Source: Lentilactobacillus farraginis DSM 18382 = JCM 14108
GTDB taxonomy: Bacteria; Bacillota; Bacilli; Lactobacillales; Lactobacillaceae
DNA: 64,000 bases
Assembly: GCF_000583655.1 (NCBI RefSeq)
Contig: NZ_BAKI01000005.1
Coordinates: 1 to 64,000 of the forward strand
Reading direction: 5' to 3'
This document shows, one piece after another, positions 8,051-17,433 of this stretch (positions are counted from its first letter, which is position 1; every line of letters starts with the position of its first letter). Under the pieces are notes generated by a model. The model was not told the DNA's origin and made no database searches. It was given only the letters and a program-made list of their open reading frames with translations. The translations under genes were made by a program, and so were the position numbers.

Positions 8051-10662
8051 ATGGGAAAATTATTATGGCGGGATATTCGCCAATCACTTGGACGCTTTAT
8101 CGCCATTTCATTGATTATTTTGCTGGGAGTTTTAATTTTTGTCGGCGTCAAGGCGACGGGTCCGGCCCTGATTGATTCAGCTCAATCGGTTTTAAATAAA
8201 CAGCACTTGACCGACGTTCAGATAACTTCGACTAAGGGCTTTACAAATCAGGATATTCAAGCTGCTAAAAAAGTTGCCGGCGCAAAGGCGGAAGGAATCA
8301 AATTTAAATATGTACTCGGTGTCCAGAGCAAAGATGCCGTCGCCCTTTACGGTTTTACCCACAACACCGGGTTAAATCAGCTCAAACTGGTAAGCGGCCA
8401 CCTGCCGCGTAATCATAACCAAATCGTCTTGGATCAACGCGCCCGTCGATTGAGCACTATCGACTCGGAGATACTTATACGTTTAGTAAGAACGCCAATC
8501 TAAAACACCGTACTTACCAGGTTGTCGGTTTCGCGAATTCACCCCAATATATTGATAACACCACCCGCGGTGCCACCAATATCGGTACGGGGCAAGTTGC
8601 TTACTTCGCTTATATTGAGGCTAATCAGTTAAATTTACCGGTTTTCACAATGATTAATATCAACTTCCCAGCCTTACAAAAATTGGGAACCTTTTCTTCA
8701 GCTTACAAACAAGCTGTCAGTCGTAAAATCACTAAATTAAAAACCAGCTTAGCGTCCAGAACAGCCGAACGAAAGGCCGAAATTATAACAGCCGGGATGG
8801 CAAAGCTGCGACCAGCCGAGCAACGTTTAACGACTGCGCAAAAGAAGCTTGAGACAGCCAAAAAATCATTGCAAACCCGCTCGCAAGGAAAGATGACAAC
8901 AACGCCATCTTTAGTAGCCCAGCAAAAGAAGCTTCGTTTGACAAAGCAAAAATTGACAACTGCCAAAGCAAAGCTAACTGCAACCGCGGCGCCAACGTAC
9001 ACTTGGTCAACCAGAGAAGATCTGGCCGGCTTTTCCGCTTATGGTGAAAGTGCTGATCGCATTGCCGCAATTGCTAACGTCTTTCCGGTATTCTTCTTCC
9101 TTCTGGCAGCTTTGATCACTTTTACAACCGTTACCCGAATGGTTGAAGAATCCCGAATGCAAATCGGGACCTTTAAAGCACTTGGTTTTTCGAATACGGC
9201 AATTGCTAAAAATTACGTTGCCTACGCATTCCTAGCGGGATTATTGGGCGTCATCCTTGGCAGTTTTATCGGAAACCAATTTTTGCCCAGGTTTGTGATT
9301 TCGATTTATTCAGAATATATTTTTCACGTCCCAGTAATTCATTATCAATGGGCCCAAATTATTTTAGCAGCCGGCTTCTCGTTTATCGCTACAGTGGGCG
9401 CGGCGCTATATGTCATCTTAAAACAGGTTAAAGAAGTCCCCGCCGCCTTAATGCGGCCCAAATCGCCAAAATCCGCCAAAAGTATTTGGCTGGAGCACCT
9501 AACCTGGCTATGGTCAAAATTAAAATTCTATCAGAAAGTCAGCTATCGCAATTTGTTCCGCTTTAAATCCAGAGCCTTGATGACCATTCTGGGTATCGCC
9601 GGTGGAACAGCCCTTCTCTTGACCGGTTTTGGGATTGCTGATTCAATTGGTGCATCTGGTCAGCTTCAATTCAATCAGGTTCTCCATTACCAGGCTGTCG
9701 TTCAGGCAACTAAGAAAAGCCACCTGGCGAATGTCAGAAAAACCATCCAGCGGGATTCCAGTTACCAAAACAGTACGCCGGTGGGAACGTCGGTCGTCAA
9801 AGTTAAGAGCGGCCAACACCAGTTAAACGACGTGAACTTATCCGTTCCATCAGTGCCAAAATCTTTTAACCATTATGTTCAGCTGATCGATACGACCACT
9901 GGTAACAAAATCCGCTTCCAAAGCAGGGGCATCATTATTTCTCAAAAGATTGCCCAGACATTACACGTTAAAAAGGGTGATACTATTAAGATCCCCACTT
10001 CGAATGGGAAAACGACATCTCTCACCGTAACAGCCGTCACGAAAAACTATATTGGTCATTTTATGTATCTTTCACCACAAGCTTACCAACACGCTTTTCA
10101 TAAAGCTCCTCAGATTAAAACGCTTTTTGTAAAACTGAAACGGACAAATAGCCGACAACGAACCCACCTGAGCAAAAAGTGGTTGGCAGATAATTCCCAC
10201 GTTTTAGGTGTCAGCTTCACTGCAGATCAACGAAAAACCGTCAATAATATGTCCAAACAAATGAACCCGGTTGTCTTGATTTTTATTTTGCTATCCGGAA
10301 TCCTGTCATTCGTAGTTCTGTATAATCTGACCAATATTAACATTTCAGAACGGATTCGCGAACTTTCCACAATTAAGGTTCTCGGTTTCTTTGATCGTGA
10401 AGTTACCATGTACATTGCCAGAGAAAATATCGTTTTGGCAATTGTCGGGATTATTGTTGGCTTTGGTTTCGGCAACCTACTAACTGCTTACGTCCTTCAT
10501 CAAGCCGAAACGCCAACGGTTGTTTTCCCACTCACCATCCATATTCAATGGTACGTTGTTTCAACGCTTTTAATGATTTTATTCAACTTCATCGTCATTT
10601 GGGTTGCACACCGACACCTCAAGCGGGTTGATATGGTTGAAGCATTAAAGTCAAACGAGTAG
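8051..10662 (+). pseudogene. FtsX-like ABC permease with large ectodomain, frameshifted
   Basis: About 870 residues if one base is restored near 8440-8447. The first frame runs to a stop at 8503; the other is open from about 8446 (SIEHYRLGDTYTF) to 10662. It has two FtsX-type halves: an N-terminal TM, a periplasm-facing region with a Lys/Ala/Thr-rich coiled coil (about 8700-8990), three TMs near 9070-9430, a TM near 9580-9640, a second ectodomain and three C-terminal TMs. With the preceding ATPase it forms an antimicrobial-peptide or lipoprotein-type exporter. It lies between two related secreted-protein genes. One missing base; probably a sequence error. Confidence 0.75.
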
Positions 10663-10682
10663 CGGGTGAAGATCACGTTTAC

Positions 10683-10711
10683 TTGTTTGCCAATAACTAA
10701 TAGCGTACAAT
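10683..10711 (+). promoter_or_regulatory. Promoter of the glutathione peroxidase gene
   Basis: TTGTTT (10683-10688), a 17-base spacer and TACAAT (10706-10711), about 35 bases before the coding start. Confidence 0.5.
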
Positions 10712-10748
10712 TTATTTAACCAAAAGCAAAAAAAGGAGCGTGAAAAAT

Positions 10749-11219
10749 ATGGCATCAATTTATGACTTTTCTGAAACCGAAATGGGCGGTAAGCCGCTTC
10801 ATTTAAAAGACTATCAGGGCAAAGTTCTCTTGATTGTAAACACAGCCAGCAAATGTGGCTTGGCACCGCAATTAGAAGGTTTGGAGGCGCTTTACAAGAA
10901 GTACAAAGACCAGGGGCTGGTTGTTTTAGGACTACCTTCCAATCAATTTCACCAGGAACTCGAAACCGATGAAAAGACCGCAGACTACTGTCAACTTCAC
11001 TATGGCGTTACCTTCCCAATGACGAAACGGGTTGCGGTGAATGGCGAAGATGAAGACCCGTTGTTTACTTATTTAAAAAAGGCAGCGGGTCACGGCAAGA
11101 TCAAGTGGAACTATACGAAATTTTTAATCGGTCGCGATGGTCAACTAATCCACCGTTACGCCCCAATTACCAAACCGGCAGCAATTGAAGAAGCACTTGC
11201 CGAAGCAATTAATGCTTAA
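10749..11219 (+). CDS. Glutathione peroxidase family thiol peroxidase
   Basis: A 156-residue protein with a thioredoxin fold that reduces peroxides, in bacteria usually with thioredoxin. Active-site Cys (NTASKCG, about residue 36), Gln (PSNQF, about 71) and Trp (KWNYTKF, about 124) are all present; Cys replaces selenocysteine. The ATG at 10749 is preferred to an in-frame GTG at 10740 because AGGAG is ten bases from the ATG and only about two from the GTG. It has its own promoter and terminator, so it is monocistronic. Confidence 0.85.
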   Translation: MASIYDFSETEMGGKPLHLKDYQGKVLLIVNTASKCGLAPQLEGLEALYKKYKDQGLVVLGLPSNQFHQELETDEKTADYCQLHYGVTFPMTKRVAVNGEDEDPLFTYLKKAAGHGKIKWNYTKFLIGRDGQLIHRYAPITKPAAIEEALAEAINA

Positions 11220-11228
11220 TAGTTTTTG

Positions 11229-11263
11229 AAAAGACTGAACAATTTTGTTTGGTCTTTTTTCTA
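11229..11263 (+). terminator. Terminator after glutathione peroxidase
   Basis: AAAAGAC...GTCTTTTTT hairpin with T-run directly after the stop. Confidence 0.7.
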
Positions 11264-11334
11264 TTCTTTAAAATAAAACGGTGCTTAATCAGCGACAACT
11301 ACATCACGAAAGTTTTCAAGGTATCCACATGCAT

Positions 11335-11362
11335 TTGCATTTTTCCATAAATAAACTATTAT
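11335..11362 (+). promoter_or_regulatory. Possible promoter of the second secreted-protein gene
   Basis: TTGCAT, a 16-base spacer and TATTAT, ending about 50 bases before the GTG start. Moderate match. Confidence 0.4.
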
Positions 11363-11413
11363 AGAGGAGTCTGATATTTTTATCTAAAACCAATGCCTGA
11401 GGGGGCATATCAT

Positions 11414-12529
11414 GTGAAGTCACCACGAATCTTTTTCTTCATTTTGGGGTTAACAACTATCTTTTTAACTTGCCCAATAACTGCCAACGCTAAGTTTGTA
11501 ATTTATCATCAGCGTTCATCAGCCCTAATTTATCATCGCAGCCACATGCGTTTTTTAAACAACAAAGCTGTCCACTATGTCCACGTTCCTGCTCATTACA
11601 AACGCGTGATGTCTGCTGTTCATCGCCACACCATCACCGCCATAAGGGGCAAAGCCGTTAATTTTACTACTCGATATATACTGCCTTTTCCGGGTAAAAA
11701 TGGCCAACACTGGGGTAATCCGCAATCAATCGCGATGACGGGTAAAAAATATCTGTATATCGTTTATTGCCCAACTTCACGCCACAACAAGGGGCGAATC
11801 GTCCGTTTTAACACAAAAGCACTTGATGCTTTAGGCGTTCGTCTGCACCCAACTGAATTACGAGATGCCTACGTTAAAAAGAAAAATCACTATACCCATA
11901 TTCAAAAACAGATTCATAAAGCGATCAAAGCCGGTCCCCTTTTTATAACAGGGCACGGACAGTCGCTGGCTTATAACTGGAAAAATCACGGTATGTATAT
12001 GTGGCGTGATAAAGAAAAAGCCCCGCGGGTTCCTGTCAATAACTGGGGATACATCCAACATATTAATTTAAAAACACTCCGGCCAGACCATGCCATCCGT
12101 TTTCGTCTCAAAAGTCACGGTATGAGTGTCCCAGGTGGTCACGATCTAACATTTGATAAAAGCGGCAATGCTTATTTTTGGTCGTATCCCGGCTGGTGTG
12201 CCTATATCTACAAAGGTCGGATTCATCACAAATCCGTCAAATTTCGTCTAACAAAACAAAAGCTTCGCCATTTACCCGGAACCCGAATTCAAAGTATGGC
12301 TTACAACCCAAAACGCAAACGCTTACTAATGATTTCGGATGACTCAATTGCCAGCTTCCCGAAAAGTGGTTTAAACGGCAATGGTCATCTAACAAATCAT
12401 AGTTTTCAATGGAACGCATTTACTCCCAAACGTGAATTTGAAGGGATCGCCTATAACAGCCATAGTGGTATCGCAAACTTGTTGGTTAATCACGTTCCTG
12501 AAATTTTAACTTCAAACCACACTTTTTAA
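11414..12529 (+). CDS. Secreted protein of unknown function (paralog of 6061-7128)
   Basis: A 371-residue exported protein read from the GTG at 11414, eight bases after GAGGGGG. An upstream in-frame ATG at 11393 has no properly spaced ribosome site. The N-terminus is a signal peptide (KSPRIFFFILGLTTIFL..., cleavage probably after ANA). It shares GHGQSLAY, MWRD, GHDLTFD, SDDSI and REFE blocks in the same order as the protein at 6061-7128, so the two are paralogs. It is strongly basic with many His residues. Function unknown. The pair flanks an ABC exporter and a glutathione peroxidase. Confidence 0.7.
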   Translation: MKSPRIFFFILGLTTIFLTCPITANAKFVIYHQRSSALIYHRSHMRFLNNKAVHYVHVPAHYKRVMSAVHRHTITAIRGKAVNFTTRYILPFPGKNGQHWGNPQSIAMTGKKYLYIVYCPTSRHNKGRIVRFNTKALDALGVRLHPTELRDAYVKKKNHYTHIQKQIHKAIKAGPLFITGHGQSLAYNWKNHGMYMWRDKEKAPRVPVNNWGYIQHINLKTLRPDHAIRFRLKSHGMSVPGGHDLTFDKSGNAYFWSYPGWCAYIYKGRIHHKSVKFRLTKQKLRHLPGTRIQSMAYNPKRKRLLMISDDSIASFPKSGLNGNGHLTNHSFQWNAFTPKREFEGIAYNSHSGIANLLVNHVPEILTSNHTF

Positions 12530-12532
12530 TTC

Positions 12533-12578
12533 AAAAAACAGCGCTTAAAGTCATCATGGCTTCAAGCGCTGCTTCTTT
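12533..12578. terminator. Bidirectional terminator between convergent genes
   Basis: AGCGCTT...AAGCGCT hairpin; a T6 run on the minus side serves the ABC exporter, and a T-rich tract on the plus side serves the secreted-protein gene. Confidence 0.75.
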
Positions 12579-14396
12579 CTATTCAAACTGAGCTTCATAC
12601 AGTTGCTTATAATAACCGTTTTGGGCCATTAGGTGTTGATGATCTCCCCGTTCAACGATTTTACCATCATCCACAACCAAAATCTGATTAGCGTTGTGAA
12701 TCGTTGATAACCGGTGGGCAATCACCAAAGAGGTCCGTTGGGCCATCAAATTTTCCAGCGCGTGCTGAATCGTTTTTTCGGATTCATTATCCAGTGATGC
12801 AGTTGCTTCGTCAAGCACCACAATTTGAGCATCCTTTAACAGTGCCCTGGCAATCGCTAATCGCTGCTTTTGGCCTCCGGATAATTTAATTCCCCGCTCG
12901 CCAACCTGAGTTTTCATTTGATCCGGCAATCCCTTGATGAACGCGTCAATATCAGCTAATTTAGCCACTTCCCATAACTGGTCCTGCGTTGCACTTGGTG
13001 TGCCATACTTAATATTGTCGGCAATTGTCCCGTCAATAATGAAGATGTCCTGCGATACAATTGCAATGTTCTGCCGTAACGACCGTAACTTGATATCTTT
13101 AATTGAAACCCCGTCAAACGCAATTCGACCACTATCAATGTCGTACAGGCGATCGAGTAATTCGGTAATGGTCGATTTGCCGGCGCCCGAGTGCCCCACT
13201 AATGCGGTCTGTTTACCAAATGGTATTTCAAAACTGACATCGCGAATAGCCGGCTTATGCGTATTTTCAGCATCATCCAGTTGATAGGTAAACGTCACGT
13301 GGTCAAAAGTAACCCCCGTTTTTATTTTGGGGAAATCAACGGCATCCGGGGCGTCCAAAATCTTTGGCTTTAATGCCATAATATCCATAATTCGGCCATA
13401 GGAAACCAACGATTGCTGAAATTGGTTCAGTAACCTGGAAAATGAACTGATCGGACTTTGTAAGATACCAACATAGCTCAGATAGGCAACCAATTCACCA
13501 AGGGTTAACTGCTTTTTAAAAACAAAAATAGTTCCCAATAACAAAACAATCGCCGTTCCCAAATATTCAATAAAGTTAATTAATGGCGAGAATATTGCCT
13601 GGTTTCGGGTTGCTTCAATAATGTTATCTTTGTTCATATTGGCTAGTTTATCGAAGCGGCCGGTTTCCAAATCTTCGGTTGTATAACTCTTAATCAACTG
13701 AATTTCAGTCAGTGTATTCTGCAATTGATTAGTCATTAGTGCCTGTGATTGCCGGGCTTTTCGATATGAGTTTCTGATTCGCGTTCGAAAAATCCGGACA
13801 ACCAAAAAAATAAACGGAAAAGTCAAACTGACTGCTAAAGCCATCTGCCAATTAACAAAATAAATGAATCCCAAGACGCCCACAAAGGTAAATAAACTGC
13901 CAATTAATGACAACATGTTTGGCGAAATCAAATTCTGCAGGTTATTGATATCCGACGTTAATCGAACCATTAAATCACCGGTTTTACTTGACTCGAAAAA
14001 GTGGGTATCCAAGCGAATCAGGTAGCGATACAGTTGATTTCTCAAATTTGTGATAGCTCCCTGACTCATGATTCCCATCCAATAAGTCGATAAATACGTA
14101 AAAATTCCGGAGACTGTAACGGTTAACAATAACAACCCCACAACAATGATCAGTTGACTGACACTCTTGTTGGGAATTACGTGATCAATAATGTATTGGT
14201 TGAACTGTGGCAGTAAAAAATCCATCAGTGATAAAACTGTCAATACGACAACATTTAATACCAATACCCACGGCCGTTTCAAGACGGTGCCAAACACAAA
14301 TTTAAACATGCCGGTCATTGTAACATGGTTTTCGGTTTCGATTTTAGCTGCTTTTCTTTGAGCTGTTTTAGTTTGGGCTTGTTGCTGCTGCATCAT
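12579..14396 (-). CDS. ABC multidrug exporter half-transporter (LmrA/MsbA type)
   Basis: A 605-residue fusion of a six-TM exporter domain (about residues 30-340) and an ATPase domain (about 370-600). Walker A GHSGAGKST, signature LSGGQKQR and Walker B IVVLDEATASLD are present, followed by the switch histidine AHRLST. It acts as a homodimer or with a partner, exporting drugs or lipids. It is monocistronic with a strong promoter carrying a palindrome at the transcription start, suggesting repression by an unlinked regulator. The start follows AGGGGG. Confidence 0.85.
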   Translation of the reverse strand: MMQQQQAQTKTAQRKAAKIETENHVTMTGMFKFVFGTVLKRPWVLVLNVVVLTVLSLMDFLLPQFNQYIIDHVIPNKSVSQLIIVVGLLLLTVTVSGIFTYLSTYWMGIMSQGAITNLRNQLYRYLIRLDTHFFESSKTGDLMVRLTSDINNLQNLISPNMLSLIGSLFTFVGVLGFIYFVNWQMALAVSLTFPFIFLVVRIFRTRIRNSYRKARQSQALMTNQLQNTLTEIQLIKSYTTEDLETGRFDKLANMNKDNIIEATRNQAIFSPLINFIEYLGTAIVLLLGTIFVFKKQLTLGELVAYLSYVGILQSPISSFSRLLNQFQQSLVSYGRIMDIMALKPKILDAPDAVDFPKIKTGVTFDHVTFTYQLDDAENTHKPAIRDVSFEIPFGKQTALVGHSGAGKSTITELLDRLYDIDSGRIAFDGVSIKDIKLRSLRQNIAIVSQDIFIIDGTIADNIKYGTPSATQDQLWEVAKLADIDAFIKGLPDQMKTQVGERGIKLSGGQKQRLAIARALLKDAQIVVLDEATASLDNESEKTIQHALENLMAQRTSLVIAHRLSTIHNANQILVVDDGKIVERGDHQHLMAQNGYYKQLYEAQFE

Positions 14397-14439
14397 TTCA
14401 CGCCCCCTGTTTAATTGACTTAAATCGATTTTTAAATAT

Positions 14440-14488
14440 TTAGGTACCTAACTGTTTAAAGTATACCGACTTCCAAGGTGCGTTTCAA
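14440..14488 (-). promoter_or_regulatory. Promoter and candidate operator of the LmrA-type exporter
   Basis: TTGAAA (14483-14488), a 17-base spacer, TATACT (14460-14465). A perfect palindrome TTAGGTACCTAA at 14440-14451 covers the expected start site. Confidence 0.6.
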
Positions 14489-14535
14489 CTATTTAGCTCG
14501 TACACAATTTAACTTGAATTCCCGGGAAATAGCGC

Positions 14536-14586
14536 AAAAAAAACGGTCATCCTTAATGAATTCTCATCACATAAGTTTGACCGTTT
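14536..14586 (-). terminator. Terminator after lplA
   Basis: AAACGGTCA (14578-14586 side) pairs with TGACCGTTT (14541-14549), followed by T8 on the minus strand. Confidence 0.8.
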
Positions 14587-14617
14587 GTATTTTTATGGTA
14601 TTAAATCTGTATCCTCG

Positions 14618-15664
14618 TTAATTTGTCCTTGTGGGTGTTTTTTCCAACAATAAATCGGCCAGTGTTTCGGGGGTGATTGCACCTAAATTAGCAGTTAAAT
14701 CAGCTAAATCAAGTGCCTTTACCAGCGCCTCCCTGGTTAATTGCGTACCTCTAAGTGCCTGTTCAATCACACCAATATCCCCACCGGTAATAAAGTCGCC
14801 ATAGATTTTAATATCCGAAATCCGTTGATCGGCCGAGAGTGAATAATTAAAACTGACCGTTCCGATGTCGTAGTGCTTGGAAACATAATAATCAAAGCCC
14901 GGATTCTGACCATAGTTCCATTCATCCGTATCATATTTTCCCTTCAGCCGATCGTCAATAACCGACCAATCATGATCATTCAGATGATAAGTCTTAATCT
15001 GGTCAAGAGCATCAACTTTAAACAACCGCAGTAAAAGCGCCCGCTTAAAAGCCTCGATATCCATTTGCTGATACTGGACATCCAAGTAAGGCTTCACATT
15101 GGTGACTCGGCTGTGAACCGATTTAACGCCCTTTGAAGCCAGTTTGTCTGCTTCCGGTGTTAACACTTTGGAAGCAACATCCATATCCAAATCAAACATC
15201 AACGTCCCGCCAGCCGCGTATGATTGGCCAACTTTAAACATTGTCATTCCGGAAAACTTACTATTTCCAATAACCATATCGTTTCGGCCACGCATCTGCG
15301 CATCCACTGCCCCCATATCGTGCAGTGCCGCAATAATCGGTTGCGCAAAATATTTAAAATCACCGAAATGAGCGTCATCATCAATCACGATATTTTCAAA
15401 AATAATGTTGCCATAATCGTGATAGACGGCGCCGCCACCGGATGTTCGCCGAACCAGCTTAATCCCTTTTTGTTTCAGGTATGGCATATTAACTTCCGCA
15501 TAAGCGTTCTGATTAACACCGATAATAACTGCCGGCTGGTTAACATACATTATTAAGCCGTGGCCGGGTAAGCGCAAATCATTGACCAAATAATTATCAA
15601 GCGACTGATTAACAATCGGATCATAAACCGGCTTACCGTTTCGTGACGTATCAATGAAGAACAT
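14618..15664 (-). CDS. lplA: Lipoate-protein ligase A
   Basis: A 348-residue enzyme that activates free lipoate with ATP and attaches it to lipoyl domains of 2-oxoacid dehydrogenases or GcvH. The family core is visible: QPAVIIGVNQNAYAEVN (about 43-59), the RRTSGGGAVYHD loop (about 72-83) and the GNSKFSG.... block (about 132-139). Length and a C-terminal accessory domain fit the long LplA form. It has its own promoter (TTGTCC, 17 bases, TATGAT at about 15710-15740), so it is probably independent of the genes upstream. Ribosome site GGGGG. Confidence 0.88.
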   Translation of the reverse strand: MFFIDTSRNGKPVYDPIVNQSLDNYLVNDLRLPGHGLIMYVNQPAVIIGVNQNAYAEVNMPYLKQKGIKLVRRTSGGGAVYHDYGNIIFENIVIDDDAHFGDFKYFAQPIIAALHDMGAVDAQMRGRNDMVIGNSKFSGMTMFKVGQSYAAGGTLMFDLDMDVASKVLTPEADKLASKGVKSVHSRVTNVKPYLDVQYQQMDIEAFKRALLLRLFKVDALDQIKTYHLNDHDWSVIDDRLKGKYDTDEWNYGQNPGFDYYVSKHYDIGTVSFNYSLSADQRISDIKIYGDFITGGDIGVIEQALRGTQLTREALVKALDLADLTANLGAITPETLADLLLEKTPTRTN

Positions 15665-15752
15665 GTTGTGAACCCCCAGACATTAAAATTAATTGTTAAC
15701 GCTACCATTATCATAAATCCGGTTACCCTAATGGACAACCGATAATTGATAA

Positions 15753-16259
15753 TTACTTTTCAAGATACTTTTCCTGATCGCCGGGATTCGCTTTAGCTGT
15801 GTAATTATTCACGTTAATTCGAATGATACCAACGTGGGCAACTGCTTCGACTGGTAAATCGGCCCATTCATGACCAGCCTCGTGACGGACAATCTGCTGG
15901 AGAGCGTGCCGCTTTTGTTTTAAATCATCAACCAATTCGGCTAATCCACTTCCCATGACACTTCGATATTTAAAACTTGGTGTCTGGTGAGCCGGATCTT
16001 TCGGGTACAGCAGTTGGCCGGGTGTTTCAATCGCAAACCCGATTCGACCGTCTTTAGCGATTAGTTCGCGTTTTCGGCCAACCGGCGCACCGTGAAGAAA
16101 CAGCGTTAGTTTATTATCATCATCAAACTCATAGCCATAATTAGTCGGCACAACGTAAGGATAATCCGCTGTTCGAATGCCAAGCTGAATCACATCGGCA
16201 TCTTCCAAAATTGATTTAATCTGTTCGATATCCGTAACTTCCCGATCTGTTCGCCGCAT
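15753..16259 (-). CDS. Pyridoxamine 5'-phosphate oxidase family / Nim-like flavoprotein
   Basis: About 168 residues of the split-barrel FMN-binding fold related to NimA nitroimidazole reductases (MRRTDREVTD..., DADVIQLGIRTADYPYVVPTNYGYE, HGAPVGRK). The ATG at 16259 has GGAG seven bases upstream and gives the usual family N-terminus; the frame remains open to an ATG at 16346 that lacks a ribosome site. It follows a D-2-hydroxyacid dehydrogenase by about 120 bases and may be in the same unit. The substrate is unknown. Confidence 0.72.
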   Translation of the reverse strand: MRRTDREVTDIEQIKSILEDADVIQLGIRTADYPYVVPTNYGYEFDDDNKLTLFLHGAPVGRKRELIAKDGRIGFAIETPGQLLYPKDPAHQTPSFKYRSVMGSGLAELVDDLKQKRHALQQIVRHEAGHEWADLPVEAVAHVGIIRINVNNYTAKANPGDQEKYLEK

Positions 16260-16380
16260 CCAACCACTCCCATTTATCATTTTCGTTTTCGTATCCAACC
16301 CCGTCATCCAAAATGGCCCGTCTTTAACGACAGACCATTTTCCCATTCATTTCAAGGTCAATTAACCACTGCAATTTGGA

Positions 16381-17373
16381 TTAATTCACCTGATGCAATG
16401 ATTGACCGCCCTTTAAAATCGTATCAACATCATTTAACGTAATTTCCACCATGTTTTGAACGGCAACTTCCGTATAAAAACCAATATGCGGACTCACGTT
16501 GACATTAGGCATCGCTAACAGCTTTTCCAGATTATCATTATTTAAGGACTTACCGGTTAAATCGTGATTAACAATCGGTGTTTCGCCCTCAAATGTGTCA
16601 ATTGCGGCTGCCGCAATTTCCTTTTTGTTCAACGCGTCAACTAAATCCTCGGTTTTAACGACTGGTCCTCTGGAAGCGTTAATGAAAATTGCCGTTGGCT
16701 TCATTTCTTTAAAGACCCTGGCATCAATCATATGATGGGTTTCATCAGTCAGCGGCGTGTGCATTGTTACGATATCAGCCGTTTTATAAACCGTTTCATG
16801 GTCCACATATGTCACCGTATCATTTAAATCCGGCCGATGAATAGGGTCGGCAGCGATCACCGTGGCACCGAGCGCTCGAAAAATTCTGGCAACCGCACTA
16901 CCGATTTTACCGGCACCAATAATGCCAACCGTTAGCGTATGAATTTCTTTAGCTTCCGTATTAGTCCACCGGAAATCACCATGTTCTTCACGTTCGCGAA
17001 CTTCACCCAGGTGGCGCAACAGATACATGACATCCGCAAGCACTAATTCGCTAACCGACCGCGGTGAATAGCCCGGCACATTGGTGACAGCCAAACCGTT
17101 CTCAGTAGCCGCTTTTAAATTAATAATTTCATATCCCGTGCTTCGAAGCGATAATTGCTTGATGCCGAATTCCTTTAGCTTTTGGTAAACAACCGGATCC
17201 GGAATAGAAGCATGCTGTAGGATAATCACGCCGTCATAGCCCTTTGCCAAATCAACGGTTTCAGCATTTAACGGAACGGTATTGGTATCAATTTGATAAT
17301 CGGGATGTTGTTTTTGCCACTCGTCGATTGGACCCTTTTCATCTGGTCTAACAGTATACATTAAAATTTTCAT
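16381..17373 (-). CDS. D-2-hydroxyacid dehydrogenase (D-lactate dehydrogenase family)
   Basis: A 330-residue NAD-dependent enzyme reducing 2-ketoacids to D-hydroxyacids. The nucleotide motif GIIGAGKIGSAVAR is near residue 150. Catalytic Arg (NASRGP, about 235), Glu (DTFEGE, about 264) and His (SPHIGF, about 296) are in place. It could be D-LDH or a D-hydroxyisocaproate/phenyllactate dehydrogenase. Because it follows an aminotransferase controlled by an aromatic leader, a role in turning aromatic or branched 2-ketoacids into hydroxyacids is plausible, but not proven. Confidence 0.82.
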   Translation of the reverse strand: MKILMYTVRPDEKGPIDEWQKQHPDYQIDTNTVPLNAETVDLAKGYDGVIILQHASIPDPVVYQKLKEFGIKQLSLRSTGYEIINLKAATENGLAVTNVPGYSPRSVSELVLADVMYLLRHLGEVREREEHGDFRWTNTEAKEIHTLTVGIIGAGKIGSAVARIFRALGATVIAADPIHRPDLNDTVTYVDHETVYKTADIVTMHTPLTDETHHMIDARVFKEMKPTAIFINASRGPVVKTEDLVDALNKKEIAAAAIDTFEGETPIVNHDLTGKSLNNDNLEKLLAMPNVNVSPHIGFYTEVAVQNMVEITLNDVDTILKGGQSLHQVN

Positions 17374-17433
17374 CTGATTTATAGCCTCATTTCTTCAAAT
17401 TAACATGCACTTGCATAAAGCCAAAAACTAACG

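Noticed and set aside
7338-10662. Programmed frameshifting in the ABC exporter genes
   Set aside because: No slippery heptamer with downstream structure was seen at either break, and the same one-base losses occur in unrelated housekeeping genes.
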